DNA of 53,979 nt. Origin: Pseudomonas mosselii (GTDB taxonomy: Bacteria; Pseudomonadota; Gammaproteobacteria; Pseudomonadales; Pseudomonadaceae). Under the pieces are notes generated by a model. It made no database searches. It was not told the origin of the DNA and saw only the letters and a list, made by a program, of their open reading frames with translations. Made by a program: the position numbers and the translations under genes. Below, piece after piece: positions 42,899 through 51,401 of the stretch. Location of the stretch: NCBI RefSeq assembly GCF_003205295.1, contig NZ_QJRP01000031.1:1-53979 (forward strand), given 5' to 3'. Positions within the stretch are counted from its first letter, which is position 1; every line of letters begins with the position of its first letter.

Positions 42899-43372
42899 AT
42901 GGCCGTAGCACTCGACCAACCCGTCGCCGATTTCCAGGCCCAGGCCACCAGCGGCCAGACCGTCAGCCTGGCTGACCTGAAGGGCCAGCAGATAGTGCTG
43001 TACTTCTATCCCAAGGACAGCACCCCGGGCTGCACCACCGAGGGCCAGGGATTCCGCGACCAGCACGCGGCGTTCCAGGCCGCCAACACCGTGGTGTTCG
43101 GCGTGTCGCGCGATGGCATCAAGTCGCACGAGAACTTCAAGGCCAAGCAGGCGTTTCCCTTCGAACTGATCAGCGACAAGGACGAGGCGCTGTGCCAGCT
43201 GTTTGACGTGATCAAGCTGAAGAAGCTGTATGGCAAGGAATACATGGGTGTGGACCGCAGCACCTTCCTGATCGACAAGGACGGTGTGCTGCGCCAGGAG
43301 TGGCGCGGGGTGAAGGTGCCGGGGCATGTGGATGCCGTGTTGGCGGCAGCCCAGAGTCTCGATAAGGCTTGA
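42899..43372 (+). CDS. bcp: Thioredoxin-dependent peroxiredoxin, BCP/PrxQ type
   Basis: 157 residues with the peroxidatic site YFYPKDSTPGCTTEGQGFRD. The resolving cysteine that E. coli Bcp has five residues after the peroxidatic one is replaced by Gln, so this is the one-Cys-like variant or uses a distant cysteine (for instance in EALCQLF). Detoxifies peroxides in the cytoplasm. Coupled to gcvR (10-base gap with GGAAG ribosome binding site). Confidence 0.95.
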   Translation: MAVALDQPVADFQAQATSGQTVSLADLKGQQIVLYFYPKDSTPGCTTEGQGFRDQHAAFQAANTVVFGVSRDGIKSHENFKAKQAFPFELISDKDEALCQLFDVIKLKKLYGKEYMGVDRSTFLIDKDGVLRQEWRGVKVPGHVDAVLAAAQSLDKA

Positions 43373-43376
43373 GATC

Positions 43377-43686
43377 TTGAGGGCGCTTTGCGCCCTATCG
43401 CGGCACAAGGCCGCTCTCATGGAACAAACCGTAACTTATTGATTTAGCTGGACCCTGTGGGAGCGGCCTTGCGTCGCGAAAGGGGCGCGCAGCGGCCCCA
43501 TATTCCGAGCCATCATCGAAATTGCTGGGGCTGCTGCGCAGCCCTTTCGCGACGCAAGGCCGCTCCCACAGGGGACAGTTCCCTGCGCGACAGCGCAGCC
43601 CGGAAGGGCTGTGTGATCTCCTACAGGAATCGCGTTCCCTGTAGGAGCGGCCTTGTGCCGCGAAGGGCTGCAAAGCAGCCCCAGAC
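43377..43686. repeat. REP cluster filling the bcp/AI-2E transporter gap
   Basis: About 310 bases without a gene: GAGGGCGCTTTGCGCCCT hairpin, then the composite unit shared with 26298-26495 (from 43449), then a further GTAGGAGCGGCCTTG unit and GGGCTGCAAAGCAGCCC. Lies between convergent genes. Confidence 0.88.
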
Positions 43687-44757
43687 CTACAACATTGGCG
43701 CCACAGACCTGTCCTGCCGCGGCCACGCATCGAGCACCGCCTTGAACAGCGTCGCCAGCGGGATCGCGAAGAATATCCCCCAGAACCCCCAAAGCCCACC
43801 GAACAGCAGCACCGCACAGATGATCGCCACCGGGTGCAGGCTCACCGCCTCGGAGAACAGCAGCGGCACCAGCACGTTGCCATCGAGCGCCTGGATGATC
43901 GCGTACACCGCCATCAGGTAGATGAACTGGTCGCCCCAGCCCCACTGGAACAGCGCGATCAGCGTCACCGGCACCGTCACCACCACCGCGCCGACATACG
44001 GCACCACCACCGACAGGCCCACCAGCAGCGCCAGCAAGGCGGCATAGTTCAGGCCCAGGCTAATGAAGGCGATATAGGTGGCGATCCCGCAGATCAGGAT
44101 CTCGATGCCCTTTCCGCGGATATAGTTGGCGATCTGCCGGTTCATCTCATCGCCCACCCGGTTGAGCAGCGTGCGCTCACGCGGCAGGTAGCCGCTGACC
44201 CAGCGCCCGATCAGTTCGCGGTCCTTGAGGAAGAAGAACACCAGGATCGGCACCAGCACCAGGTAGATCATCGCGTTGACCAGCAACGGCAGGCTCGACA
44301 GCGAGAACGTCAGCGCCCACTGGCCAAACTTGCCGATCTCGCCACGCACCGATTCGATGGCGCGCAGCACCTGCTCGTCCGACACCAGGTGCGGATAGCG
44401 CTCGGGCAGCAGCAGCAACAACGACTGCCACTTGCCGAGCATCCCCGGCAACTCGTTGAACAGGGTGATCAGCTGATGCCAGAGCAACGGCACAAGCACC
44501 AGCATGAACACCGCCAGCGCGCCCATGAACAGGGCGAACACCAGCCAGACCGCCAGCCTGGAGGGCACCCTCAAGCGCTCCAGGGCATTGACCAGCCCCT
44601 GCATGAGAAACGCCAGGACCATGCCCGCCAGCACCGGCGCGAGCATGCCGCCCAGGGTCAGCACCACGGTAAAGGCCAGGAACAGCAGGACCGCCAGCAC
44701 CACCGCCTCCTCGTCGGAGAAGTAGCGCTGCATCCAGTCGCGAAGCACTTTGAACAT
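43687..44757 (-). CDS. AI-2E family (PerM-like) transporter
   Basis: 356 residues with about eight membrane helices in the family's pattern: paired N-terminal helices (about 18-35, 37-62), one at about 70-92, a periplasmic segment (95-150), then helices through 340. The LSVVVPYVGAVVVTVPVTLIAL motif and LFGGLWGFWGIFFAIPLA near the C-terminus are family signatures. Exporter or permease of unknown substrate. 20 bases downstream of the TusA-like gene. Confidence 0.92.
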   Translation of the reverse strand: MFKVLRDWMQRYFSDEEAVVLAVLLFLAFTVVLTLGGMLAPVLAGMVLAFLMQGLVNALERLRVPSRLAVWLVFALFMGALAVFMLVLVPLLWHQLITLFNELPGMLGKWQSLLLLLPERYPHLVSDEQVLRAIESVRGEIGKFGQWALTFSLSSLPLLVNAMIYLVLVPILVFFFLKDRELIGRWVSGYLPRERTLLNRVGDEMNRQIANYIRGKGIEILICGIATYIAFISLGLNYAALLALLVGLSVVVPYVGAVVVTVPVTLIALFQWGWGDQFIYLMAVYAIIQALDGNVLVPLLFSEAVSLHPVAIICAVLLFGGLWGFWGIFFAIPLATLFKAVLDAWPRQDRSVAPML

Positions 44758-44777
44758 TGACGATCCTTGGGAAAGAC

Positions 44778-45017
44778 TCAGGCCTTGCGCAGCCAGTAGG
44801 TGTACACGCCGGCCTCGGCCGTTTCGTGCAGCAGCGTATGACCGGCCAGCTGGGCGAAAGTGCGGAAGTCGCGCTGGGAGCCGCCGTCGGTGGCGATCAC
44901 CTTGAGCACCGCGCCACTGGCCAGGCGATTGAGTTCCATCTTGGCCTTGAGCAGCGGCAACGGGCAGTTCAGCCCGCTGGCGTCGAGCTCGGCGTCGCAG
45001 GTCGGGGTGTCACTCAT
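44778..45017 (-). CDS. tusA: TusA-family sulfur-carrier protein
   Basis: 79 residues from MSDTPTCDAELDASG. The CPxP motif with catalytic Cys is present in LNCPLPLLKAKMEL, followed by the ATDGGSQRDF strand. Transfers persulfide sulfur in tRNA thiolation or related routes; P. putida-group genomes may hold more than one TusA-like protein, so the symbol is by family. The longer frame to 45077 overlaps the divergent bepA promoter. Confidence 0.88.
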   Translation of the reverse strand: MSDTPTCDAELDASGLNCPLPLLKAKMELNRLASGAVLKVIATDGGSQRDFRTFAQLAGHTLLHETAEAGVYTYWLRKA

Positions 45018-45124
45018 CGGGCGCGTCTCCGGGGTATGGACAGAAAGGTCTGGTAGGATACCGCCACTGGTCGGCATCGCGCGACCCGGCTACAGTAAGG
45101 CTTTTGACCGACGCGAGCTTCTGC

Positions 45125-46561
45125 ATGAATCTACTGCGCCCTACCCTGTTGACGCTGGCCTGCCTGATGGCCCTTCCCGGCCACGCCGACGACCTGCCGT
45201 CACTGGGCGACGCCAGCTCCGCGATCGTCTCGCCGCAACAGGAACACCAGCTCGGCCGCGCCTGGCTGAGCCTGTTGCGCGGCCAGGTCAACCAGCTGAA
45301 CGACCCGCAGCTCAAGGACTTCGTCGAGACCAGCGTGTACAAGCTGGCCGAGACCAGCCAACTGCAGGACCGGCGCCTGGAGTTCATCCTCATCGACAGC
45401 AAGGAGCTCAACGCCTTTGCCGCGCCCGGTGGCATCGTCGGGGTCAACGGCGGCCTGTTCCTCAATGCACAGACCGAAGGCGAGTACGCCTCGGTACTGG
45501 CCCACGAACTGGCGCACTTGTCGCAACGCCACTTCGCCCGCGGCGTCGAGGCCCAGCAACGCATGCAGCTGCCGATGATGGCGGCCTTGCTGGCCGGCAT
45601 CGTACTGGCGGCGGGCGGCGGCGGTGATGCCGGCATTGGCGTGATTGCCGGCACCCAGGCTGCGGCGATCCAGGAGCAGCGACGCTTCTCCCGGCAGAAC
45701 GAACAGGAAGCCGACCGTATCGGCATCCAGAACCTGGAAAAAGCCGGTTACGACCCACGCAACATGCCCAGCATGTTCGAACGCCTGGCGCGCCAGTACC
45801 GCTACGACGCCAGGCCGCCGGAATTCCTCCTCACCCACCCGGTGACCGAGTCGCGGGTGGCCGACACCCGCAACCGCGCCGAGCAGGCGCCCAAGGGTGG
45901 CGTCGAAGACAGCCTGCGCTACCAGCTGATTCGCGCGCGGGTACAGCTCACCTATGAAGGCACACCGGGCCTGGCCGCCAAGCGCTTCCGCGCCCAGCTC
46001 GACGAGAATCCCCAGATGGACGCCGCGCGCTACGGCCTGGCCCTGGCGCAGATCAAGGGCGGCCAGCTCAACGAAGCGCGGGAGAACCTCAAGCCGCTGC
46101 TGGCCAAGGCGCCCAACGACATCACCTACAACCTGGCGCAGATCGACCTGGACATCACCAACAACCGCCTGGCCGACGCCCAGCAACGCGCCCAGCGCAT
46201 GCAGGCGCTGTACCCGGCCAACTATCCGTTGAAACAGGTGCGCGCCGACCTGCTGATCAAGCAGAACAAGCCGGCCGAGGCTGAAAAGGTGCTGGACGAC
46301 CTGGTCAAGAACCGCCCGGACGACCCGGACGTGTGGTACGACGTCGCCGAAGTGCGCGGGCTTTCGGGCAACACCATCGGCCTGCACCGCGCCCGCGCCG
46401 AGTACTTCACCCTGGTCGGCGACTTCGACCAGGCGATCCAGCAGCTCGACTACGCCAAGCGCCGCTCGGGCAGCAACTTCCCGCTGGCCTCGCAGATCGA
46501 CCAGCGCCAGCGCGAGATCATGGAGCAGCAGCGGATGGTCAAGGAGATGATGGGGCGCTAG
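45125..46561 (+). CDS. bepA: Periplasmic M48 metalloprotease/chaperone BepA
   Basis: 478 residues from MNLLRPTLLTLACLMALPGHA, a clear signal peptide. HELAH (residues 127-131) with downstream NEQEADRIG gives the M48 zinc site. Residues about 300-470 form TPR-like helices (LAQIKGGQLNEARENLKPLL; LLIKQNKPAEAEKVLDDLV). Assists or degrades outer-membrane proteins such as LptD and BamA. An upstream TTG (45104) is less likely because it shifts the signal peptide. Confidence 0.95.
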   Translation: MNLLRPTLLTLACLMALPGHADDLPSLGDASSAIVSPQQEHQLGRAWLSLLRGQVNQLNDPQLKDFVETSVYKLAETSQLQDRRLEFILIDSKELNAFAAPGGIVGVNGGLFLNAQTEGEYASVLAHELAHLSQRHFARGVEAQQRMQLPMMAALLAGIVLAAGGGGDAGIGVIAGTQAAAIQEQRRFSRQNEQEADRIGIQNLEKAGYDPRNMPSMFERLARQYRYDARPPEFLLTHPVTESRVADTRNRAEQAPKGGVEDSLRYQLIRARVQLTYEGTPGLAAKRFRAQLDENPQMDAARYGLALAQIKGGQLNEARENLKPLLAKAPNDITYNLAQIDLDITNNRLADAQQRAQRMQALYPANYPLKQVRADLLIKQNKPAEAEKVLDDLVKNRPDDPDVWYDVAEVRGLSGNTIGLHRARAEYFTLVGDFDQAIQQLDYAKRRSGSNFPLASQIDQRQREIMEQQRMVKEMMGR

Positions 46562-46576
46562 GCCTGGCACTGATCG

Positions 46577-46700
46577 CGCTGTAGGAGCGGCCTTGTGTCG
46601 CGAAAGGGCCGCACAGCGGCCCCAGGATGTTCAGGTTCACGCGGAAAACAGGGGCCGCTTCGCGGCCCTTTCGCGACACAAGGCCGCTCCTACAGGGTGA
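46577..46700. repeat. REP pair (GTAGGAGCGGCCTTGTG class)
   Basis: Two inverted units, each with a GGGCCGC/GCGGCCC inner hairpin, between convergent bepA and nadA. Confidence 0.9.
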
Positions 46701-46713
46701 TGCTCACCTTGCG

Positions 46714-47772
46714 TCAGGCGTTGCCCGACAACTTCAACCGCGCCGCCTGGGTGAAGTCGAGCATGCGGTTCAGCGGCTTGATCGCCTTGGGGATCAGCGC
46801 AGGCTCCACGAAGATTTCGTTGCTGCCCTTGCGCAGGCAGTCCAGCGTGCGCTCCAGGGTGTTCATCGCCATCCACGGGCAGTGCGCGCAGCTGCGGCAG
46901 GCCGCGCCGTTGCCGGCGGTCGGCGCTTCGACGAATTCCTTGTCCGGGCACAGCTGCTGCATCTTGTAGAAGATGCCGCGGTCGGTGGCGACGATGAAGG
47001 TCTTGTTCGGCAGTGTCTGCGCCGCCTTGATCAGCTGGCTGGTGGAACCCACCGCGTCGGCCAGCTCGATCACCGCCTCCGGCGACTCCGGGTGGACCAG
47101 GATCGCCGCGTCCGGGTACAGCGCCTTCATGTCGGCCAGCTGGCGCGACTTGAACTCTTCATGAACGATACAGGCACCGTCCCACAGCAACATATCGGCA
47201 CCGGTCTGCTTCTGGATATAACGCCCCAGATGCTGGTCAGGGCCCCAGATGATGGTCTCGCCGTTGTCCATCAGGCTTTCGACGATCTCCAGTGCGCAGC
47301 TGGAGGTCACCACCCAGTCGGCACGGGCCTTCACCGCGGCGGAGGTGTTGGCGTAGACCACCACGGTGCGCTCGGGATGCTGGTCGCAGAACGCCGAGAA
47401 TGCCTCCACCGGACAACCCAGGTCGAGGGAGCAGGTCGCCTCCAGGGTAGGCATCAGCACGCGTTTTTCCGGGGTGAGGATCTTCGCGGTTTCGCCCATG
47501 AAACGCACACCCGCCACCACCACGGTCTGCGCCGGGTGGTTCTTGCCGAAGCGCGCCATCTCCAGCGAGTCGGATACGCAGCCTCCAGTTTCCTCGGCCA
47601 GGGCCTGAATCACCGGGTCGCAATAGTAGTGGGCCACCAGCACGGCGTTCTGCTTTTTCAGCTCGGCGGCGATGGCCGCACGGTATTCGGCCTCCTGCGC
47701 GGGCGTCAGCGGGTTGGGCTGCTTGGCATCGAGGTGGGCCTGGACCAACAGGCGTTCGGAAATCTGGGTCAT
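46714..47772 (-). CDS. nadA: Quinolinate synthase
   Basis: 352 residues from MTQISERLLVQAHL. The three 4Fe-4S cysteines lie in LMPTLEATCSLDLGC, VVTSSCALEIVES and the RSCAHCPWMAMN segment. YYCDPVIQALAEETGG and VVVAGVRFMGETAKIL are substrate-binding signatures. It condenses iminoaspartate with dihydroxyacetone phosphate to quinolinate for NAD. Monocistronic here. Confidence 0.96.
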   Translation of the reverse strand: MTQISERLLVQAHLDAKQPNPLTPAQEAEYRAAIAAELKKQNAVLVAHYYCDPVIQALAEETGGCVSDSLEMARFGKNHPAQTVVVAGVRFMGETAKILTPEKRVLMPTLEATCSLDLGCPVEAFSAFCDQHPERTVVVYANTSAAVKARADWVVTSSCALEIVESLMDNGETIIWGPDQHLGRYIQKQTGADMLLWDGACIVHEEFKSRQLADMKALYPDAAILVHPESPEAVIELADAVGSTSQLIKAAQTLPNKTFIVATDRGIFYKMQQLCPDKEFVEAPTAGNGAACRSCAHCPWMAMNTLERTLDCLRKGSNEIFVEPALIPKAIKPLNRMLDFTQAARLKLSGNA

Positions 47773-47958
47773 GATCGCTGGACCTGCGGGGCGCTTGAGC
47801 GCGTCAGTCGAGTGTATCACCCGGCCCTGGCAGATCGGCTAATGGTGCCGGACGGCCAGCGTCTCGGCCCCTCTGCGGGCGCGGATTCTTATCGGACGCG
47901 AAGGCTACAGGCAATCGCAGGGATGCAAAAGAGGTTTTTACGTTGGCCGCCCCAATGC

Positions 47959-48040
47959 AGTCGCGGGGCAAGCCCGCTCCCACGAAGCCATCCAATTCAT
48001 GGCGACCTCGTGGGAGCGGGCTTGCCCCGCGAAAGGGACC
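47959..48040. repeat. REP pair (inverted)
   Basis: TCGCGGGGCAAGCCCGCTCC and its reverse complement about 25 bases apart. The rest of 47773-48052 shows no gene. Confidence 0.9.
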
Positions 48041-48052
48041 GCGAGCCAGCAA

Positions 48053-49564
48053 TCAGCCCTGCGGCTGGAGTGCCGCCAGGTGGCCGCTGATCAGCATGGC
48101 GAACTCTTCGACGGTCATCTTCTTGCCGTTGAAGTCGACCATGCCGTCGGCGTATTGCAGGCTCGACACCACATCACTGCCCTGCACCGTGGCCATGCCG
48201 CTCTGCAGCGCCATCATGCCGACCATTTCACCGGCCTGGCTGGACTGCTGGGCGATGGCCTGGGCATCGGTCTCACCCTCAAGCAGCGCCTGCAAGGTGG
48301 CCAGGTCGGCGACCATCGGCTTGGAAACGCTGAGCTTGGCCTTCAGTTGCGTCAGCAGCTGCTTGCCCAACTGGTCAGGCGGCAGGTCGAACGAGCTCGG
48401 GCTGGCGAAATCCATCGCCAGGTTGAAGTGGCTCTCGCCGTTGGCGGTCTTGAACGCCAGCTTCTCCACCGCCACCTGCGGCTTGGCCACCAGCAGCTTC
48501 TGCAGGTCGCCCTGGACCTTGGCCTGCTCCTCGGGGGTCATCTCCAGCGAAGGCGCCTCGCCATCGGCGGCGGCCTGCTGCATCTGCGGCAGCTGGGTCT
48601 GGTACCACTCCATCAGCGCCTGCATGGCCGGAATGTCGATGGACTTCATGGTCAGGACCATTTCCGCGCTGCCCACCTTGCGGCCGGCATAGCTGATGTC
48701 GTCGACCTTGTATTCCAGGCGCCCGGCCAGCTTGTCCTTGGCCTCGCCCTCGGCGTTGTACAGGTTGTTCTGCTGCAGGCCCTTGAGCACCAGCACTTCC
48801 TGCTTCGGCCCGAAGGTCACCTGGGTGTCGGCCAGGGCCAGGTCGAAGTTGCCGACATAGACCATGTCGTGGGCGGTTTCGGTGAGTTTGCCACCGGCCT
48901 TGAAGCCGTTGAGCAGGATCTTCACCGGCGCCTGCTGCTCGTCGACGAAGTTCAGCTCGAGGTGCTCGGCGCTGCTGTGGATTTCCACCGCCTTGCCTTC
49001 GCGGTCGCCGCGCAGCGTGAGCTGCAGGCCGGAGAAGTCCAGGACATTGCCGCCGTCTTCCTTGAGCGTGACTGGCGCCAGGCGGATATCGCTGTCGACG
49101 CTGCCGCCATAGCCGAGGCTGACCTGGGCGGTGACCGGCGGCTTGTCGCCGGCGGCGGTGAACCAACCGCTGGTGAAGTCATCCTTGTCCAGCGTGCTGT
49201 TGCTGGTGGCCATGACCGGCATCAGCTTGAAGGCCTTGACCCGCGACCAGGGGAACGGGCCGTGCTCGATCTGATCGGTCACGCCCACCTGGAAGTTCAA
49301 TGCCTCGGCTTCGCCGAGCTGCACGTTGTCGGCCTTCAGGCGGTAGTGGGCGGTGCTGGTGAAGAAGTGCTGGTCCAGCGAGACCAGTTCGATGGTCATG
49401 CTGCCACCGTTGCCAGCCAGGGCCTTCTTCAGCTCTTCATTGCCGCGCGCGACGGAGCGCTCCAGCTCTGCGGGCAGCTGCTTGCCGGTGTACCAGGCGC
49501 CAGCGGTAGTTGCGACGGCGATGGCCACGGCCAGACCGGAGAGGATGCCTACTGATTTCTTCAT
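48053..49564 (-). CDS. DUF945 (YdgA) family periplasmic protein
   Basis: 503 residues. N-terminal membrane anchor or uncleaved signal (MKKSVGILSGLAVAIAVATTAGAWYTG), followed by the YdgA-type domain with repeated beta strands (FTSTAHYRLKADNVQLGEAEALNF; HGPFPWSRVKAF). Length agrees with family members. Located at the inner membrane facing the periplasm, function unknown. Stands alone. Confidence 0.9.
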   Translation of the reverse strand: MKKSVGILSGLAVAIAVATTAGAWYTGKQLPAELERSVARGNEELKKALAGNGGSMTIELVSLDQHFFTSTAHYRLKADNVQLGEAEALNFQVGVTDQIEHGPFPWSRVKAFKLMPVMATSNSTLDKDDFTSGWFTAAGDKPPVTAQVSLGYGGSVDSDIRLAPVTLKEDGGNVLDFSGLQLTLRGDREGKAVEIHSSAEHLELNFVDEQQAPVKILLNGFKAGGKLTETAHDMVYVGNFDLALADTQVTFGPKQEVLVLKGLQQNNLYNAEGEAKDKLAGRLEYKVDDISYAGRKVGSAEMVLTMKSIDIPAMQALMEWYQTQLPQMQQAAADGEAPSLEMTPEEQAKVQGDLQKLLVAKPQVAVEKLAFKTANGESHFNLAMDFASPSSFDLPPDQLGKQLLTQLKAKLSVSKPMVADLATLQALLEGETDAQAIAQQSSQAGEMVGMMALQSGMATVQGSDVVSSLQYADGMVDFNGKKMTVEEFAMLISGHLAALQPQG

Positions 49565-49992
49565 GAATAGAACCGATTGCTGTCCATAGGGAGGTCGTTA
49601 GAGCGGTCCACGGGAACGAGGCCGCGCGCAGATGGCAAGAATACCATTGGCACCCGGCCCACGCGGTAATGCGTGAGGCATTTTGTGTGTCGACGCACAG
49701 CCGGGCACTTGGTTTGCCGAAGGAAAATTGTCAATTTTTACGAACATCAAAATCGACTTGCGATCTGCTCAATCGGCCAAAAACAATGCATAACGGCCAA
49801 ATAAACCGATTCACCTTCCATCCACTTGGCACTCTGTCATGTTTAACTTGACACCCAAACGACCGTCGTTGTTTATTTCGCGCACCCCCGCAGCTCCAAC
49901 ATAAAAGGTGAACAACATGGAGCCCATCCGCTCGACCTTGTCGTGCCCGTCATACGCCGTGCCCGTTGTTTCGATCAAGGAGCAGCGCCCGC
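49565..49992. promoter_or_regulatory. AT-rich control region upstream of the permease gene
   Basis: 428 bases without a convincing gene between divergent starts. A possible sigma70 promoter is TTGACA (49848-49853), 17-18 bases, then GTTTAT/TTTATT (about 49871-49877). AAGGAG at 49978-49983 is the ribosome binding site of the permease. The AT-rich stretch 49720-49850 may hold regulator sites. Confidence 0.45.
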
Positions 49993-51345
49993 ATGCAGCC
50001 TGACCACAGCGCCCCCGGCAACGCCCAATTCCGCAAGTCCCTGCGTCTCTGGCATGTGGTGATCATCGGCCTGGCCTACCTCACCCCGATGACCGTGTTC
50101 GACACCTTCGGCATCGTCTCCGGCATCACCGCCGGGCACGTGCCCAGCGCCTACCTCCTGGCCCTGGCCGGCATCCTGTTCACCGCCGTGAGCTACGGCA
50201 CCCTGGTACGGCGCTTCCCGCAATCAGGCTCGGCGTACACCTATACCCAGCGCGCCATCAACCCGCACGTGGGCTTCCTGGTGGGCTGGTCGTCGCTGCT
50301 GGACTACCTGCTGTTGCCCATGGTCAACGCGCTGCTGGCCAAGCTCTACCTCTCGGCGATGTTCCCCGAGGTACCGGCCTGGGTGTGGGTGGCCGGTTTC
50401 GTCACCCTGATCAGCCTGATCAACATGCGCAGCGTCAACCTGGTGGCGCACTTCAACCTGTTGTTCGTCGCCGTGCAGGTGGCGATCATCGGTGTATTCA
50501 TCTACCTGTGCTGGCGTGGCCTGGACCACGGCGAAGGGTTGGGCACCGCCTGGAGCCTGGTGCCGTTCGCCGACGACCAGACCCAGTTCGCCGCCCTGGC
50601 CGCCGGCGCGACCATCCTGTGCTTCTCGTTCCTGGGCTTCGACGCGGTGACCTGCCTGTCGGAAGAGACTCGCGACCCGGGCAAGACCATCCCGCGGGCG
50701 ATCTTCCTCACCGCGCTGATCGGCGGCGTGGTGTTCATCGGCGTGTCCTACTTCATCCAGGCCTACTTCCCGACCATGGCGCGCTTCCATGACCAGGAAG
50801 CGGCCCTGCCGGAAATCGCCCTGTACGTCGGCGGCAAGCTGTTCCAGTCGGTGTTCATCGCCTGCACGGTGATCAACACCATCGCCTCGGGCCTGGCCTC
50901 GCAGACCAGTGTGTCGCGCCTATTGTATGTGATGGGCCGCGACAACGTGATCCCGGCCGGGGTGTTCGCCCGCCTGCACCCGCGCTACAAGACCCCGGTG
51001 CTGAACATCGCCGTGGTCGGCCTGATCTCGCTGTCGGCAATCTTCTTCGACCTGGTCACCGCCACCTCGGTGATCAACTTCGGCGCGCTGGTGGCGTTCA
51101 GCTTCGTCAACCTGTCGGTGATCAACCACTGCTATATCCGCGAGGGCCGCAACAAGGGCCTGACGAACAACCTCAAGTATCTGGTGGCGCCGACGATAGG
51201 CTTCTGCATCATCGTCTCGCTGTGGCTGGACCTGAACGAACACTCGTTGTTGTTCGGCGGTGTCTGGGCCCTGCTTGGCGTGCTCTACCTGGCCTGGCTG
51301 ACCAAGGCCTTCAGGGTAGCGCCACCGAACTGCATCGCCGACTGA
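49993..51345 (+). CDS. APC family amino acid/polyamine permease
   Basis: 450 residues from MQPDHSAPGNAQF, with AAGGAG nine bases upstream; the frame from 49966 is less likely. Twelve membrane helices, beginning RLWHVVIIGLAYLTPMTVF with the APC helix-1 motif, and LCFSFLGFDAVTCLSEETRDPGKTIPRAI (split across helix 6 and its loop), the APC family signature. Substrate not readable; the chemoreceptor immediately downstream suggests that both respond to the same amine or amino acid. Confidence 0.9.
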   Translation: MQPDHSAPGNAQFRKSLRLWHVVIIGLAYLTPMTVFDTFGIVSGITAGHVPSAYLLALAGILFTAVSYGTLVRRFPQSGSAYTYTQRAINPHVGFLVGWSSLLDYLLLPMVNALLAKLYLSAMFPEVPAWVWVAGFVTLISLINMRSVNLVAHFNLLFVAVQVAIIGVFIYLCWRGLDHGEGLGTAWSLVPFADDQTQFAALAAGATILCFSFLGFDAVTCLSEETRDPGKTIPRAIFLTALIGGVVFIGVSYFIQAYFPTMARFHDQEAALPEIALYVGGKLFQSVFIACTVINTIASGLASQTSVSRLLYVMGRDNVIPAGVFARLHPRYKTPVLNIAVVGLISLSAIFFDLVTATSVINFGALVAFSFVNLSVINHCYIREGRNKGLTNNLKYLVAPTIGFCIIVSLWLDLNEHSLLFGGVWALLGVLYLAWLTKAFRVAPPNCIAD

Positions 51346-51401
51346 CCCCGCCGACGCCCGCCTGACCGCGGGCGTCCTGTTTGCCCGAGAAGGAAAAGCC
51401 C

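Noticed and set aside
43377..43686. CRISPR-like array of short palindromic units
   Set aside because: Units are inverted REP elements of two known classes with irregular spacing and no unique spacers or cas genes.
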